A stretch of DNA of 64,000 nt from Haloprofundus halobius (GTDB lineage: Archaea > Halobacteriota > Halobacteria > Halobacteriales > Haloferacaceae): assembly GCF_020097835.1 (NCBI RefSeq), contig NZ_CP083666.1, positions 2,108,001-2,172,000 on the forward strand, written 5' to 3'. The notes under the pieces are model-generated. The model saw nothing but the letters and a program-made list of their open reading frames with translations, was not told the DNA's origin and ran no database searches. The position numbers were made by a program, and so were the translations under genes. Positions 1 to 7,980 of the stretch are shown piece after piece (the stretch's first letter is position 1; each line of letters begins with the position of its first letter).

Positions 1-1326
1 TCGGTCGCGTGCGAGCGACGCCCCGACGAGGAGCAACGGCGCCCCGAGTACCGCGAGGGCGACGGCGTAGACGCCCGTGAAGAGGACGAGAAGCAGGCTC
101 ATCCCGGCCACCGGGGTGGTGAGCGGCGACCACGACAATACTGGAAGCGCGAACGCCAACGTCGCCGTCGCAACGCCGAGTTTCCGGTCTCCACGACCGA
201 TCGCGTACCCCGCCGGGAGGAGCGCGAACGCTGGAACCACGAATGGAAGACTTGACAGGAGCGCCGTCGTCACGCCGGACGCGTCGAACAGCGCCGCCCC
301 GCCGATAGCCGCGGCGGCGGCGAGACACGTCGCAACGGCCGCCCCCACGAGTACGGTGCGGAACGTCGCGTGTTCGCGGACATCTCCCACCGAGAGCCCG
401 ATTCCGATCGCGGCGAGACCGACGCCGATTCCGAACATCGGCGCGTCGAATCCACCCATTCTGAATACGGTGATAGAGAGGAGTGGATACGCTGCTGCGA
501 GCACACCGACCGTGAGGAGGCCGGTCCCCGCGTAGTTCTCGACGCGCTCGAAGTGTCCACTCCGCGTTGAGAGCCACGACACCGCACCCGCGATGCCCGC
601 GACGAGAGTGGCGAAGAACGCGGTCGGCAGACCGACGAACACGCCCAGATTCAGCGCGGCGACCGGGCCGAGTTTCTCGGTGACGGCGAGCGGGCTCAGG
701 ACCGCCCCGAAAGCGCTGTCTTCGGGGACGAACGTGACGAAGTCGCCCTCGTCGGCGTCGGTGAACTCGGTGAGCGTCATTCGTCGCCCGTCCTCGGAGA
801 CGGTCGAACCGGGGACGGTCCAACCGACGCGCATCCCGTCGGGCGCGACGACGACGAGTTCGTCCGCGCCGAGTCCGTCGAGGTTGCGGTACCCGTACGA
901 CTCGGTGAACGCGCCCGAGCGGAGCGTGCCCCCGGCCGACCGCTCGGCGAACTCGGGCTCGCGGTAGCGCGCGGTTAGCACGCCGTCTTCCGAGACGGTC
1001 GTCGATAGCAGTTCGGTGTCCCACATCGCGCGGTCGGCGATGGTCTCGCGGAGTGTGGCGTTGGCTCGTAGTCGCGTTGCGGCCTCGGCGTCGGCGACGC
1101 GATTGCGGACGACCCACGTCGCGCTGCCGTTCTCGTGAACTCGGACGGTCGCGGTGCTCTCCTCGACCGAGAGGTCGACCCCGCGGTCGGCGGCCGTCTC
1201 GGCGAACGAGTCGCCGCACCCGTCGCAGAGCGGCCGCGGCGGTGGACGGGCGTCGGCGACTGGCGCGACGAGCGAGGTCGCGAGGAGGGTGGCGCAAAGG
1301 AGGGCGAACCACAGCGGGCGATTCAT
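1..1326 (-). CDS. Membrane protein with secreted N-terminal domain (3' end cut by window edge)
   Basis: The reading frame opens with ATG at 1324-1326 on the minus strand and stays open to base 1, so about 442 residues are visible and the C-terminus lies outside the window. It begins with a typical signal peptide (MNRPLWFALLCATLLATSLV), followed by a CDGCG cysteine motif and an outer domain of roughly 190 residues. Seven or more hydrophobic helices follow from about residue 225. This suggests an exported, membrane-anchored sensor or transporter-like protein. I do not recognise the family and assign no function. It is divergent from the small membrane gene that follows. Confidence 0.75.
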   Translation of the reverse strand, partial: MNRPLWFALLCATLLATSLVAPVADARPPPRPLCDGCGDSFAETAADRGVDLSVEESTATVRVHENGSATWVVRNRVADAEAATRLRANATLRETIADRAMWDTELLSTTVSEDGVLTARYREPEFAERSAGGTLRSGAFTESYGYRNLDGLGADELVVVAPDGMRVGWTVPGSTVSEDGRRMTLTEFTDADEGDFVTFVPEDSAFGAVLSPLAVTEKLGPVAALNLGVFVGLPTAFFATLVAGIAGAVSWLSTRSGHFERVENYAGTGLLTVGVLAAAYPLLSITVFRMGGFDAPMFGIGVGLAAIGIGLSVGDVREHATFRTVLVGAAVATCLAAAAAIGGAALFDASGVTTALLSSLPFVVPAFALLPAGYAIGRGDRKLGVATATLAFALPVLSWSPLTTPVAGMSLLLVLFTGVYAVALAVLGAPLLLVGASLARDR

Positions 1327-1460
1327 GTCACCGATGTGTATCGTGTCGGCCAAGAAGGTATCGGAGGCTGAAACGACCGCTGCACCTTCGCTCGTGTGGG
1401 ACGGATGCTGACTCTCGGTGGGAGAAATCCTTAATTCTTAGACAGGAGAGCACGAATACG

Positions 1461-1694
1461 ATGAACGTCGGCAAAGTCCTCCAGTCGAGTCGCTTCTCGA
1501 CAATCGACCCCGCGGTAGCAGTCGCGCTCCCGATCGCCGTCGCGCCGTTCGGCTACCTCGTCGGATATCTGTTCGTCGTCCACCTCGTCGCCTCCGAGGC
1601 GGAGGCCGTCTGGCTGACGACCGTCGTAGCGACCACCCTGGCATTTCTCGGCTACTCGCTCGCGTTCGACACCGATTCTGGACCGGACCGCTAA
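1461..1694 (+). CDS. Small two-helix membrane protein
   Basis: A 77-residue protein starting at ATG 1461, chosen because the upstream in-frame extension is arginine-rich and antisense to the neighbouring gene. It has two hydrophobic segments (about residues 17-40 and 48-66) separated by a short acidic loop, and a charged C-terminal tail ending in DSGPDR. It sits between the divergent membrane gene and a DUF4336 gene that starts 40 bases downstream on the same strand. Small proteins of this shape are common and mostly uncharacterised in haloarchaea; no function is proposed. Confidence 0.6.
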   Translation: MNVGKVLQSSRFSTIDPAVAVALPIAVAPFGYLVGYLFVVHLVASEAEAVWLTTVVATTLAFLGYSLAFDTDSGPDR

Positions 1695-1733
1695 GCCCCG
1701 AACCTCCATCCCTTCGGGCATCGTCCACCGCGT

Positions 1734-2432
1734 ATGGTCGCCGCTCACGAACCGCTCGAACGCCTCGACACCGGTCTCTGGACCTACCGCGAACCGCTGC
1801 GCTTCTTCGGCCTCGAAATCGGCCGCGTAATGGTCGTCGTCCGCCTCTCAAGTGGCGGTCTGTTCGTCCACTCGCCGGCCGAACTGACCACCGACCTCCG
1901 CCGGGCGTTGGCCGAACTCGGCGACGTACGGTTCGTCGTCCCGGCGAGCAAACTCCACGGTCACCTGTACATGGAGCAGTACCGCGAGGCGTACCCGCGC
2001 GCAGAGTTACTGGCTGCGCCGGGACTCGACAAGCGGCGAACCGACCTGGATTTCGACGGTCTCCTCGGCGGAACGTCCGACCCGCGGTGGAGCGCCGACC
2101 TCGACCAGACGGCGTTTCTCGGTCACCGCTGGCTCTCCGAAATCGAGTTCTACCACCGCCCGAGTCGAACGCTGATCCTCGGCGACGTCTGCTATCACGT
2201 TACTGCCGACGCACCGTTTTTCACCCGCCTCGCCGCTCGTTTCGCCGGAATCTACGGCCGCCTCGCAATGCCGCCGGACCTCCGTAGGACGATAGTAAAC
2301 GAGGCGGCGGCGCGGAACTCGGTCCGAAAAATGCTCGCGTGGGAGTTCGACCGAGTGCTCGTCGGGCACGGGTCGGTGGTAGAGTCCGAGGGACGCGCGG
2401 CCGTTCGCGAGGCGTTCGACTGGTTGCTCTGA
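1734..2432 (+). CDS. DUF4336 family protein (metallo-beta-lactamase-like fold)
   Basis: A 232-residue protein with the DUF4336 signature order: an early LWTYREP motif, RVMVVVRLSSGGLFVHSP around residues 32-50, a KLHGHLYMEQYREAYPRAEL block near 76-95, and APGLDKRRTDLDFDGLL near 98. DUF4336 proteins resemble metallo-beta-lactamase folds but lack the complete HxHxDH metal site, and no such motif is seen here. The catalytic role is unknown. Length is normal for the family, and the ATG start leaves about 40 bases after the upstream gene. The family call is firm; the function is not. Confidence 0.8.
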   Translation: MVAAHEPLERLDTGLWTYREPLRFFGLEIGRVMVVVRLSSGGLFVHSPAELTTDLRRALAELGDVRFVVPASKLHGHLYMEQYREAYPRAELLAAPGLDKRRTDLDFDGLLGGTSDPRWSADLDQTAFLGHRWLSEIEFYHRPSRTLILGDVCYHVTADAPFFTRLAARFAGIYGRLAMPPDLRRTIVNEAAARNSVRKMLAWEFDRVLVGHGSVVESEGRAAVREAFDWLL

Positions 2433-2480
2433 CGCGTCGAAACGGACGAAGTTATAGGCTGCCGACCACCATCACCGGTT

Positions 2481-3209
2481 ATGCACTGCGGCCGGTGCGG
2501 CACGCCGTTGGAGAAACCCGGAGACTACTGTCTGACCTGCCGCACCGGCAACTGCGACGCCGTCGTCCTCGACTGTTCGCGCGACCGCGCGACGCTCACG
2601 TTTCTCGACGAAGAGACCATTATCGGCGAGACGACGGTGACGACGATGCCCGAGACGGGCGAGGAGTCCGGCGTCGTCGAACTGCGGAACTTCGCCGGGC
2701 GCGTCGCCGACGAGATCCGGCGCAAGCGCCCCGAGACGGTGTACGCCGCGGGCGACCGCGAGGTCATCCGCGAGACGCGCGCGCAACTGCACTACGAGTT
2801 CTACCGCGTCCGCGACGGCGACCCCGTCGAGGCCGTACTGGAGAGCCGCGGCGAACGCACGCTCGAAGTCGTCGAGGCGTCGCCGGGCGAGAAACTCGGC
2901 GGGTCGCACACGACGCTCATCGGCGGGCGAAACGGTCGCAAGGCCATCGGCGTCGTCGCCGGCCACCCGCACGTCAAGAAGATCGTGCCCGGCCCCATCG
3001 ACGCCGGGGGGAAGGGGTCGCGGACGAGCCTCCGCGCGAAGGTGACGCGCGCCGACGACAACGGCAACGTCCGCCTGCTGTTGCGTGACGGGTCGAGCGT
3101 GCAGGAGAACCGCGTGGTGACGACGGCGATGGACAGAGAGACGGGCGAACGCGTCCGCGACGACCTGAACGAGGCGCTCGTCGACGCGGAACTCCGATCC
3201 GCAGACTGA
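2481..3209 (+). CDS. DUF2103 family predicted metal-binding protein
   Basis: A 242-residue archaeal protein. An N-terminal zinc-ribbon-like module (CGRCG, then CLTC and a further Cys within the first 26 residues) is followed by a central domain and a C-terminal part of about 95 residues containing GGSHTTLIGGRNGRKAIGVV and VKKIVPGPIDAGGKGSRTSL. These are recognisable DUF2103 (COG4031) features. The family is predicted to bind metal and has no established function. ATG 2481 places the first cysteine at residue 3, as expected for an intact zinc ribbon. It converges on the opsin-activator-like regulator, with a tandem repeat between them. Confidence 0.8.
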   Translation: MHCGRCGTPLEKPGDYCLTCRTGNCDAVVLDCSRDRATLTFLDEETIIGETTVTTMPETGEESGVVELRNFAGRVADEIRRKRPETVYAAGDREVIRETRAQLHYEFYRVRDGDPVEAVLESRGERTLEVVEASPGEKLGGSHTTLIGGRNGRKAIGVVAGHPHVKKIVPGPIDAGGKGSRTSLRAKVTRADDNGNVRLLLRDGSSVQENRVVTTAMDRETGERVRDDLNEALVDAELRSAD

Positions 3210-3240
3210 ACTCGGGTGACGGGACTGTGGTCAGTCGGCG

Positions 3241-3310
3241 GCGGACGACGCCGGACGACACCGGGCGACGCCGGACGACACCGGACGACACCGGGCGACG
3301 CCGGACGACA
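3241..3310. repeat. Seven tandem 10-bp units between convergent genes
   Basis: Seven consecutive 10-base units of the form CCGGACGACA or CCGGGCGACG (the first unit begins with G instead of C) lie between the stop codons of DUF2103 (3209) and the convergent regulator (3323). The two variants are interspersed in the order variant, A, B, A, A, B, A. The array is too short and has no spacers, so it is not CRISPR. Slippage-type expansion in a termination region is the simplest reading. Confidence 0.85.
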
Positions 3311-3322
3311 CCGAGGCCGTGG

Positions 3323-4030
3323 TCAATCGGCGGTGCCGTCCCGCGTCTCTCGGTCCGTCGTCCGGTCGGTCGACGACGGATTCGCGGAATCGCCGTCCGA
3401 CACCGTGTTCTGCAACAGCGTCTGGAGTCCGCGGCGGAGGCGCTCGGACACCGCCTGTCCGGAGACGTCGAATTCGTCGCCGAGATCGGCGAGCGAACAC
3501 CGGCGCGGTACCTCGAAGTAGCCCGCGTCGACGGCCTCGGTCAACACGTCGCGTTGGGCGTCGGTGAGACCGTACTGTCCCTGCCCGCGAGTCGACGCGC
3601 GGTAGAGTCGGTGGAGCCGAAACGAGAGTCCGGTGTCGATACAGCGCTGGCGGTACGCCGAGACGGACGCCCGGTTGGGAAACTGCATCCGGAGCGACCA
3701 CCCGTCGGCGTTGGCCTCCGCGGCGAGCATCACCGCGTCCAGTTCCGTGCGGATGTAGTACGTCGAGGCGTCGGCGCCTTCGGGGCTGAGCGTGATGCGG
3801 TACTGTCGCCAGTCGTCGGCCTCGTCGAGGACGTCGGCGTCCGCGACGGTCGGGTCGTCGTCGAGCGCCGCGTGGAACGTGGCGAGACCGTCACCCGTGG
3901 CTCGAACCTGCAGGAGGACCGTCCCGCACTCCCGCGCGTACTGCTGGTCCAGCGCGACGGTGACGCCCGGAGCGCTCGTCAACGTCGTTTCGAGGATCGA
4001 CGTCGAGAGGGTGAGTTCGGCGATGAGCAT
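3323..4030 (-). CDS. Bacterio-opsin activator-like HTH transcriptional regulator
   Basis: A 235-residue regulator with an N-terminal bacterio-opsin-activator-type sensory domain (about residues 1-150) and a C-terminal HTH_10 domain (about 155-210). The HTH is marked by YGLTDAQRDVLTEAVDAGYF followed by PRRCSLADLGDEFDVSGQAV, the usual order in the haloarchaeal Bat family. Such proteins bind DNA and control small regulons; the signal is unknown. ATG 4030 is chosen because the conserved MLIAELTL start appears there. The tail after about residue 212 is Ser/Asp/Thr-rich and low complexity. A second member is at 58111-58761. Confidence 0.85.
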   Translation of the reverse strand: MLIAELTLSTSILETTLTSAPGVTVALDQQYARECGTVLLQVRATGDGLATFHAALDDDPTVADADVLDEADDWRQYRITLSPEGADASTYYIRTELDAVMLAAEANADGWSLRMQFPNRASVSAYRQRCIDTGLSFRLHRLYRASTRGQGQYGLTDAQRDVLTEAVDAGYFEVPRRCSLADLGDEFDVSGQAVSERLRRGLQTLLQNTVSDGDSANPSSTDRTTDRETRDGTAD

Positions 4031-4153
4031 CTGTCGTTCGACTCGGTTCTACGAACGTATAGTAGACGATTCGCTAAAAATGCATCGTACGGCCGTCGAA
4101 AATACGCCGCCCGCTCGGTCGATCTGCTCGAATCAAAAAAAAAAGCGGAGCGG

Positions 4154-4546
4154 CTACCGCAACTCTTCGACGGCTGTGAGGTCGACCCAGTCGTGGAGTA
4201 TCGGACTCTCCGTCTGCTCGACGGTGCCCTCCTGTTCGTCGTACGAGAGCGCGCCGATATCGTCGAGCTTCGGCAGGTGGACGTGTCGGAGCGACACCAG
4301 CAGACTCCGGAAGTGGTCGGGTTCGACGCTCTCCCGACAGTCGACCTCCCACGCGGTCATCGTGTCGGCGATGTCGTACACGTCGACCTCCTCCCCGTTC
4401 ACCTGGTGAAGGTAGTACAGCACGTCGCGACGGCGACGGTTCGAGAGCGCTTCGAACGCTTCGTCCAGGCGCGCGCGGTCGACGGTCGTAGACGGTGCGT
4501 GTGTCGGATGGTCGCTCTGGCGTCCGAGCGTGTGGTTGTTGCACAT
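4154..4546 (-). CDS. DUF7344-like winged-helix regulator
   Basis: A haloarchaeal winged-helix protein of about 130 residues. It shows the typical DEAFEALSNRRRRDVLYYLH helix-turn-helix entry, then a VYDIADTMTAWE segment and LVSLRHVHLPKLDDIGALSY, which closes the winged helix. The family is taken to regulate transcription; targets are unknown. ATG 4546 begins the MCNNHTLG sequence. An alternative ATG at 4600 adds 18 non-conserved residues but is supported by a TATA box about 30 bases upstream of it, so both starts remain possible. A run of A/T lies just downstream of the stop and could help terminate transcription. Confidence 0.75.
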   Translation of the reverse strand: MCNNHTLGRQSDHPTHAPSTTVDRARLDEAFEALSNRRRRDVLYYLHQVNGEEVDVYDIADTMTAWEVDCRESVEPDHFRSLLVSLRHVHLPKLDDIGALSYDEQEGTVEQTESPILHDWVDLTAVEELR

Positions 4547-4630
4547 GGTGAGGTGAGCACCCGGGAATACTCCCAGCGCGGGTAGAAACCGGCGCCACAT
4601 CGTTCAAACTGTGGCGCTTTCACAGCCATG

Positions 4631-4638
4631 GTTTTATA
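4631..4638 (-). promoter_or_regulatory. TATA box for the DUF7344-like regulator
   Basis: On the minus strand the sequence reads ATATAAAA in an otherwise GC-rich stretch. Haloarchaeal TATA boxes lie about 26-27 bases before the start of transcription, which places the transcript start near 4605-4607. That is almost on the ATG at 4600 and about 60 bases before the ATG at 4546. Confidence 0.55.
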
Positions 4639-4738
4639 TGAACGATAGCGCCATCCAGGAAGAGTCGCGAGGAGATACGTTCCGGCCGGAGGTGGACTCG
4701 TAGGCTTTATCTGTCCGCTCGGGATAGTTGCCACCACT

Positions 4739-5005
4739 ATGGCCGACAATAAGGCACGACAGACCGGTAGCTCGGGCCGCTTCGGCGCGCGCTACGGTCG
4801 CGTCGCGCGCAAGCGGGTCTCCGACATCGAATCCGAGATGCGAAACGCCAGCGTCGACGGCGACGACGTCAAACGCCTCGGTACGGGCATCTGGGTCAAC
4901 AAAGAGACCGGCGAGAAGTTCACCGGCGGCGCGTACCGCCCCGAGACGCCCGGCGGACGCTCCGTCCGGCGCTCCATCCGCGCAGCGCTCGACGAAGACG
5001 AATAG
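4739..5005 (+). CDS. rpl37ae: 50S ribosomal protein L37Ae (eL43), cysteine-free form
   Basis: An 88-residue ribosomal protein of the large subunit. The family pattern is clear: [19 protein letters not shown] at the start, [20 protein letters not shown] in the middle, and [15 protein letters not shown] at the end. Most L37Ae proteins carry a four-cysteine zinc finger between these blocks. Here all four cysteines are absent and the finger is replaced by a short DGDDVK linker and VNKETGEK. It heads the cluster rpl37ae, rpoP, pcc1, pfdB and DUF3194, with only 8 bases to rpoP. Start ATG 4739 fits the conserved N-terminus. Confidence 0.95.
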   Translation: MADNKARQTGSSGRFGARYGRVARKRVSDIESEMRNASVDGDDVKRLGTGIWVNKETGEKFTGGAYRPETPGGRSVRRSIRAALDEDE

Positions 5006-5013
5006 TTCTACAA

Positions 5014-5148
5014 ATGAGTTACAAATGCTCCCGCTGTAAGCGCGACGTCGAACTCGACGAGTACGGGGGCGTCCGTTGTCCGTACTGCGGTCACCGCGTA
5101 CTCCTGAAGGAACGCGCCCGCGTCGTCAAAGAAGTCGACGTGAAGTGA
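5014..5148 (+). CDS. rpoP: DNA-directed RNA polymerase subunit P (Rpo12)
   Basis: A 44-residue zinc-ribbon protein beginning [19 protein letters not shown] with a second knuckle [20 protein letters not shown] and the usual VKEVDVK end. The CxxC...CxxC pattern and length match archaeal Rpo12, a small subunit of the archaeal RNA polymerase (the counterpart of eukaryotic Rpb12). It is complete at its normal size. It lies 8 bases after rpl37ae and 10 bases before pcc1, the standard archaeal arrangement, and is presumably co-transcribed with them. Confidence 0.95.
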   Translation: MSYKCSRCKRDVELDEYGGVRCPYCGHRVLLKERARVVKEVDVK

Positions 5149-5158
5149 CCGGCGGCTA

Positions 5159-5425
5159 GTGTCGCATCTGAGCGTTCTCCGCTTTTCGTACCCCGACGAG
5201 CGACGCGCCCGTATCGTCGAACGGAGCGTCCGCGTCGAAGTCGGCGAGATCGACGACGAGCGGTCGCACGCGAGCGTCGCGAGAGAGGGCGACACCGTCG
5301 AAGTACGGGTCGAAGCCTCGGACCTCGTCGCGCTTCGCGCGGGCATCAACTCGTGGACCCGGATGGTCGCCGTCGCAGAGCGCGTGTCGGGACTGGGGGT
5401 CGCCGACCCGCAGACGGGAGAATAA
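5159..5425 (+). CDS. pcc1: KEOPS complex subunit Pcc1
   Basis: An 88-residue protein starting at GTG 5159, 10 bases after rpoP. It has the Pcc1 pattern: an N-terminal strand (LSVLRFSYPDERRARIVERS), a central acidic stretch, and the conserved DLVALRAGINSWTRMVAVAE helix. Pcc1 is the small dimerising subunit of KEOPS, which makes the universal t6A37 modification on ANN-decoding tRNAs together with Kae1, Bud32 and Cgi121. No better-placed ATG exists, so GTG is taken as the start. Position between rpoP and prefoldin beta is the common archaeal context. Confidence 0.9.
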   Translation: MSHLSVLRFSYPDERRARIVERSVRVEVGEIDDERSHASVAREGDTVEVRVEASDLVALRAGINSWTRMVAVAERVSGLGVADPQTGE

Positions 5426-5464
5426 ATACGGGGCTTTTTCAGTCCAGCGCACATCGGACCGACT

Positions 5465-5860
5465 ATGCAAGGAAATCTACCACCGGAAGCGCAGGAGAAG
5501 CTCGAAGAACTGCAGGACCTTCAGGAGACCGCACAGCGCGTCGGCACGCAGAAACAGCAGTCCGAGAGTACGCTCTCGGAGTCGAAGACGGCGCTCGAAG
5601 CGCTCGACGACATCGACGAGGACGCGACGATGTACCGCGAAGTCGGCGAACTGCTCGTCGAGACCGAGTACGACGAGGCCCGCGAGCAACTCGAAGACCG
5701 CGTCGAGAGCCTCGAGATTCGCGTCGAGCAGCTCTCGAAGCAGGAAGAACGCGTGCAGGACGAGTTCGAGAGTCTGCAGACGGAGCTCCAGCAGATGCTG
5801 CAGGGCGGCGGCGCGGGCGGTCCCGGCGGGATGGGCGGCCCCGGTGCAGGCGGCGCGTAG
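5465..5860 (+). CDS. pfdB: Prefoldin subunit beta
   Basis: A 131-residue protein that is mostly two long coiled-coil helices (about residues 5-45 and 70-112) joined by a short beta hairpin around [16 protein letters not shown]. This is the architecture of prefoldin beta, which forms the jellyfish-shaped alpha2-beta4 chaperone that holds unfolded proteins for the thermosome. The C-terminal tail is a Gly/Pro-rich stretch ([17 protein letters not shown]), common in halophilic members. Its TAG stop is immediately followed by the ATG of the DUF3194 gene, so the two are almost certainly co-translated. Confidence 0.95.
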   Translation: MQGNLPPEAQEKLEELQDLQETAQRVGTQKQQSESTLSESKTALEALDDIDEDATMYREVGELLVETEYDEAREQLEDRVESLEIRVEQLSKQEERVQDEFESLQTELQQMLQGGGAGGPGGMGGPGAGGA

Positions 5861-6130
5861 ATGAGCGCCGACGTCGAACCAAGCGACGACGAAATCGTCG
5901 AAACGGCCGCCGACGCCGCCGAGGGCGTCATCTTCGCTCACTACAGCCAGTCAGCGGTGCGTGACATGGACGTGACGGTCACGTTCGAGGACGGCGTCTT
6001 GGACGTGGACGTGTATCTGAACGCGCCCGACGACGACGTCGACCCCGAAACCGTCGCCGACGAGGCCGCGCTGGCGGCGCGCGACGCCGTCGACGGCCTG
6101 TTCGCCGCGACCGAGTCGTCGAGCGAGTGA
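5861..6130 (+). CDS. DUF3194 family protein
   Basis: An 89-residue acidic protein whose ATG abuts the stop of prefoldin beta. It contains VIFAHYSQSAVRDMDVTVTF followed by DGVLDVDVYLNAP and a C-terminal helix with VADEAALAARDAVDGLFA, matching DUF3194, an archaeal family usually found next to pfdB. The biochemical role is unknown; location suggests a link to prefoldin or to the same regulon. Length is normal and nothing is missing. Confidence 0.85.
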   Translation: MSADVEPSDDEIVETAADAAEGVIFAHYSQSAVRDMDVTVTFEDGVLDVDVYLNAPDDDVDPETVADEAALAARDAVDGLFAATESSSE

Positions 6131-6208
6131 CGCCGCCGTTTCGGTTTTTCTTTCCGACGGTATCGCGGAGGGGAACAGCTAAGCGGCAGTAGTGTTAATA
6201 GTTACCAC

Positions 6209-6415
6209 ATGGCTATCAGAGGGCGAGGTGGAACGACGGCGCTGGACAAACTGCGGTCGCACTACGACCGAGTCGACCTGCGGTGTCCTCGGTGCGGCTA
6301 CGAGGACAGCGACGGCCGGTGGACCGCCCGGACGAGCGGTTCGCAGGTGCTCTACCGACACGTCTGTCCGAGCTGCGGCGAGATTCGGACGCGGACGCTC
6401 CGACTCGGCCGGTGA
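6209..6415 (+). CDS. Small two-knuckle zinc finger protein (HVO_0649-like)
   Basis: A 68-residue protein with two CxxC pairs: RCPRCGYEDSDGRW in the middle and VCPSCGEIRTRTLRL at the end. The spacing fits a single zinc ribbon. The N-terminal GRGGTTALDKLRSHYDRVDL and the overall arrangement recall the haloarchaeal HVO_0649 zinc finger family; that family name is from memory and is moderately certain. Such proteins are frequent in haloarchaea and are suspected to act as regulators or small adaptors. It follows the prefoldin cluster after 78 bases. Confidence 0.75.
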   Translation: MAIRGRGGTTALDKLRSHYDRVDLRCPRCGYEDSDGRWTARTSGSQVLYRHVCPSCGEIRTRTLRLGR

Positions 6416-6753
6416 GCGGGGACTGACGGCCGACGCCGCGGTCGGCAGTCGCCGAGCGCTCGCCGCATCTTCCGAGCTATCCTACCGCAATCGAGAGAGA
6501 TTCTACTGTTCGACAGACTCCAATCGACGGCTAGTGTAGTGCTCCCGAAAGGGTCACGTCTACCTCTGCAGTTGCATACCGGTTAAACGTCTCCATGTGG
6601 TAGCTGTGGTACCGATGAGATGTAAGAGCCGATTACGGGTGAAAAGACACCCAATATCCGAGTCGACGAGAAGCCGAGCGCACGAATCGGGCCTCGTCGA
6701 CGTCTACTGTTCGAATTCGACCATGAAGACCGTCTCGAGGAGGGATAGATACG
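6416..6753. other. Intergenic region, no gene seen
   Basis: No reading frame here has coding character on either strand. The only clear signal is GAGGAGGG at 6737-6744, nine bases before the ATG at 6754. This is a Shine-Dalgarno-like site, which is unusual because most haloarchaeal genes lack one. The rest is moderate-GC sequence with no strong inverted repeat. Confidence 0.5.
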
Positions 6754-7917
6754 ATGACGACAGTGTTCGTTACGGACGGCCAGAGTCGTAGCGCTCTCGC
6801 CGTCGTCCGGTCGCTCGGCCGCCACGGCGTCCGCGTCGTCTGCGGCGATTCGACCCGGTTCGCGACCGCCTTCACGTCGAAACACGTCGACGAGTGCACC
6901 CTCTACCCGGACCCGAATACTCGTCCGGCCGCCTTCGTCGGGACGCTCGTCGACTACCTCCGCGACAACGACGTCGACGTACTGTTACCGGTCGGCCACG
7001 AGTCGACGCGACTGGTGAACCGGTCGCGGGAACTGCTGGCCGAGCACACCAACGTTCCAGTCGCCGGCAGGGAGGAGTTCGATCGGTTCGTGCGGAAGGA
7101 CTTCGTGATGAGCCAGGCCGAGAAATTGGACATCCCGCATCCGCGAACGGTGTTCCCCGAGAGCGTCGACGAGGCGTGCGAACTGGTCGAGACGCTCTCG
7201 TTTCCGGTAGTCGTCAAACTCCCATCCGAGGCTGGGTCGAAGGGACTGCAGTACGTCGAGGAGCCGGCGGCGTTCCGCGAGACGTTCCTCGAAGTGTATC
7301 GGGGTGGAGAGATGCCCATCGTTCAGGAGCGGATTCCGAGCAACGGACAGGGGATGGGTGCGGCGTTTCTGCGGTGGGACGGCGAGATAAAAGCTCGGTT
7401 CGCGTACCGACGGCTGCGGGAGTTCCCGCCCAGCGGCGGGCCCTCGACGCTCCGCGAGAGCATCCACGACGAGCGACTGTTCGAGGCGGGCGAGACGCTG
7501 CTCGACGACGTCGACTGGCAGGGCGTCGCGATGGTGGAGTTCAAGAACGACCCGCGGACGGACACGCCGAAACTGCTCGAGGTGAACCCGCGATTTTGGG
7601 GTTCACTCCACCTGCCGTACCGGTGTGGCGTCGAGTTCCCGTGGTTGTTGACGCAGTGCGCGCTCGGAGAGGACCCCGAACCGGTGACGACGTATCCCAC
7701 GGGAGTCCGGTGTCGCTTCCTCCTGCCGGGCGACGTGCTGAACCTGCTCAGTCGACACGACAGGGCGGCGGTTCGCGAGTTCTTCCCCATACGAGAGGAG
7801 GGGACGTACTTCGACATCCTCGACCGGTCGGACCCGCTGCCGACGCTCGGTCGACTCGCGGCGATCGCTCGCTACTCGGTCGACTACGACATGTGGCGCT
7901 ACGCTATCGTTCGGTGA
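6754..7917 (+). CDS. ATP-grasp family carboxylate-amine ligase-like protein
   Basis: A 387-residue ATP-grasp enzyme. The N-terminal pre-ATP-grasp domain starts MTTVFVTDGQSRSALAVVRS. The ATP-binding region includes FPVVVKLPSEAGSKGLQYVE (about 150-170) and IVQERIPSNGQGMG. The metal and phosphate end is marked by GVAMVEFKNDPRTDTPKLLE and then VNPRFWGSLHLP, with the conserved E...N pair. Members activate a carboxylate as acyl-phosphate and join it to an amine or thiol; the substrate here is unknown. The start is fixed by a strong GAGGAGGG site nine bases upstream. It lies 63 bases before a PEP-synthase-like gene, probably an operon. Confidence 0.85.
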   Translation: MTTVFVTDGQSRSALAVVRSLGRHGVRVVCGDSTRFATAFTSKHVDECTLYPDPNTRPAAFVGTLVDYLRDNDVDVLLPVGHESTRLVNRSRELLAEHTNVPVAGREEFDRFVRKDFVMSQAEKLDIPHPRTVFPESVDEACELVETLSFPVVVKLPSEAGSKGLQYVEEPAAFRETFLEVYRGGEMPIVQERIPSNGQGMGAAFLRWDGEIKARFAYRRLREFPPSGGPSTLRESIHDERLFEAGETLLDDVDWQGVAMVEFKNDPRTDTPKLLEVNPRFWGSLHLPYRCGVEFPWLLTQCALGEDPEPVTTYPTGVRCRFLLPGDVLNLLSRHDRAAVREFFPIREEGTYFDILDRSDPLPTLGRLAAIARYSVDYDMWRYAIVR

Positions 7918-7980
7918 GGCGAACGAGTAACGGCCTCGGCCGTCGTTCGAGAGGACGCGGACGAGGGAAGGAGAACCGAG

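Noticed and set aside
3227-4585. 452-codon plus-strand frame opposite two regulators
   Set aside because: It begins in the 10-bp tandem repeat and is antisense to the Bat-like and DUF7344-like genes.
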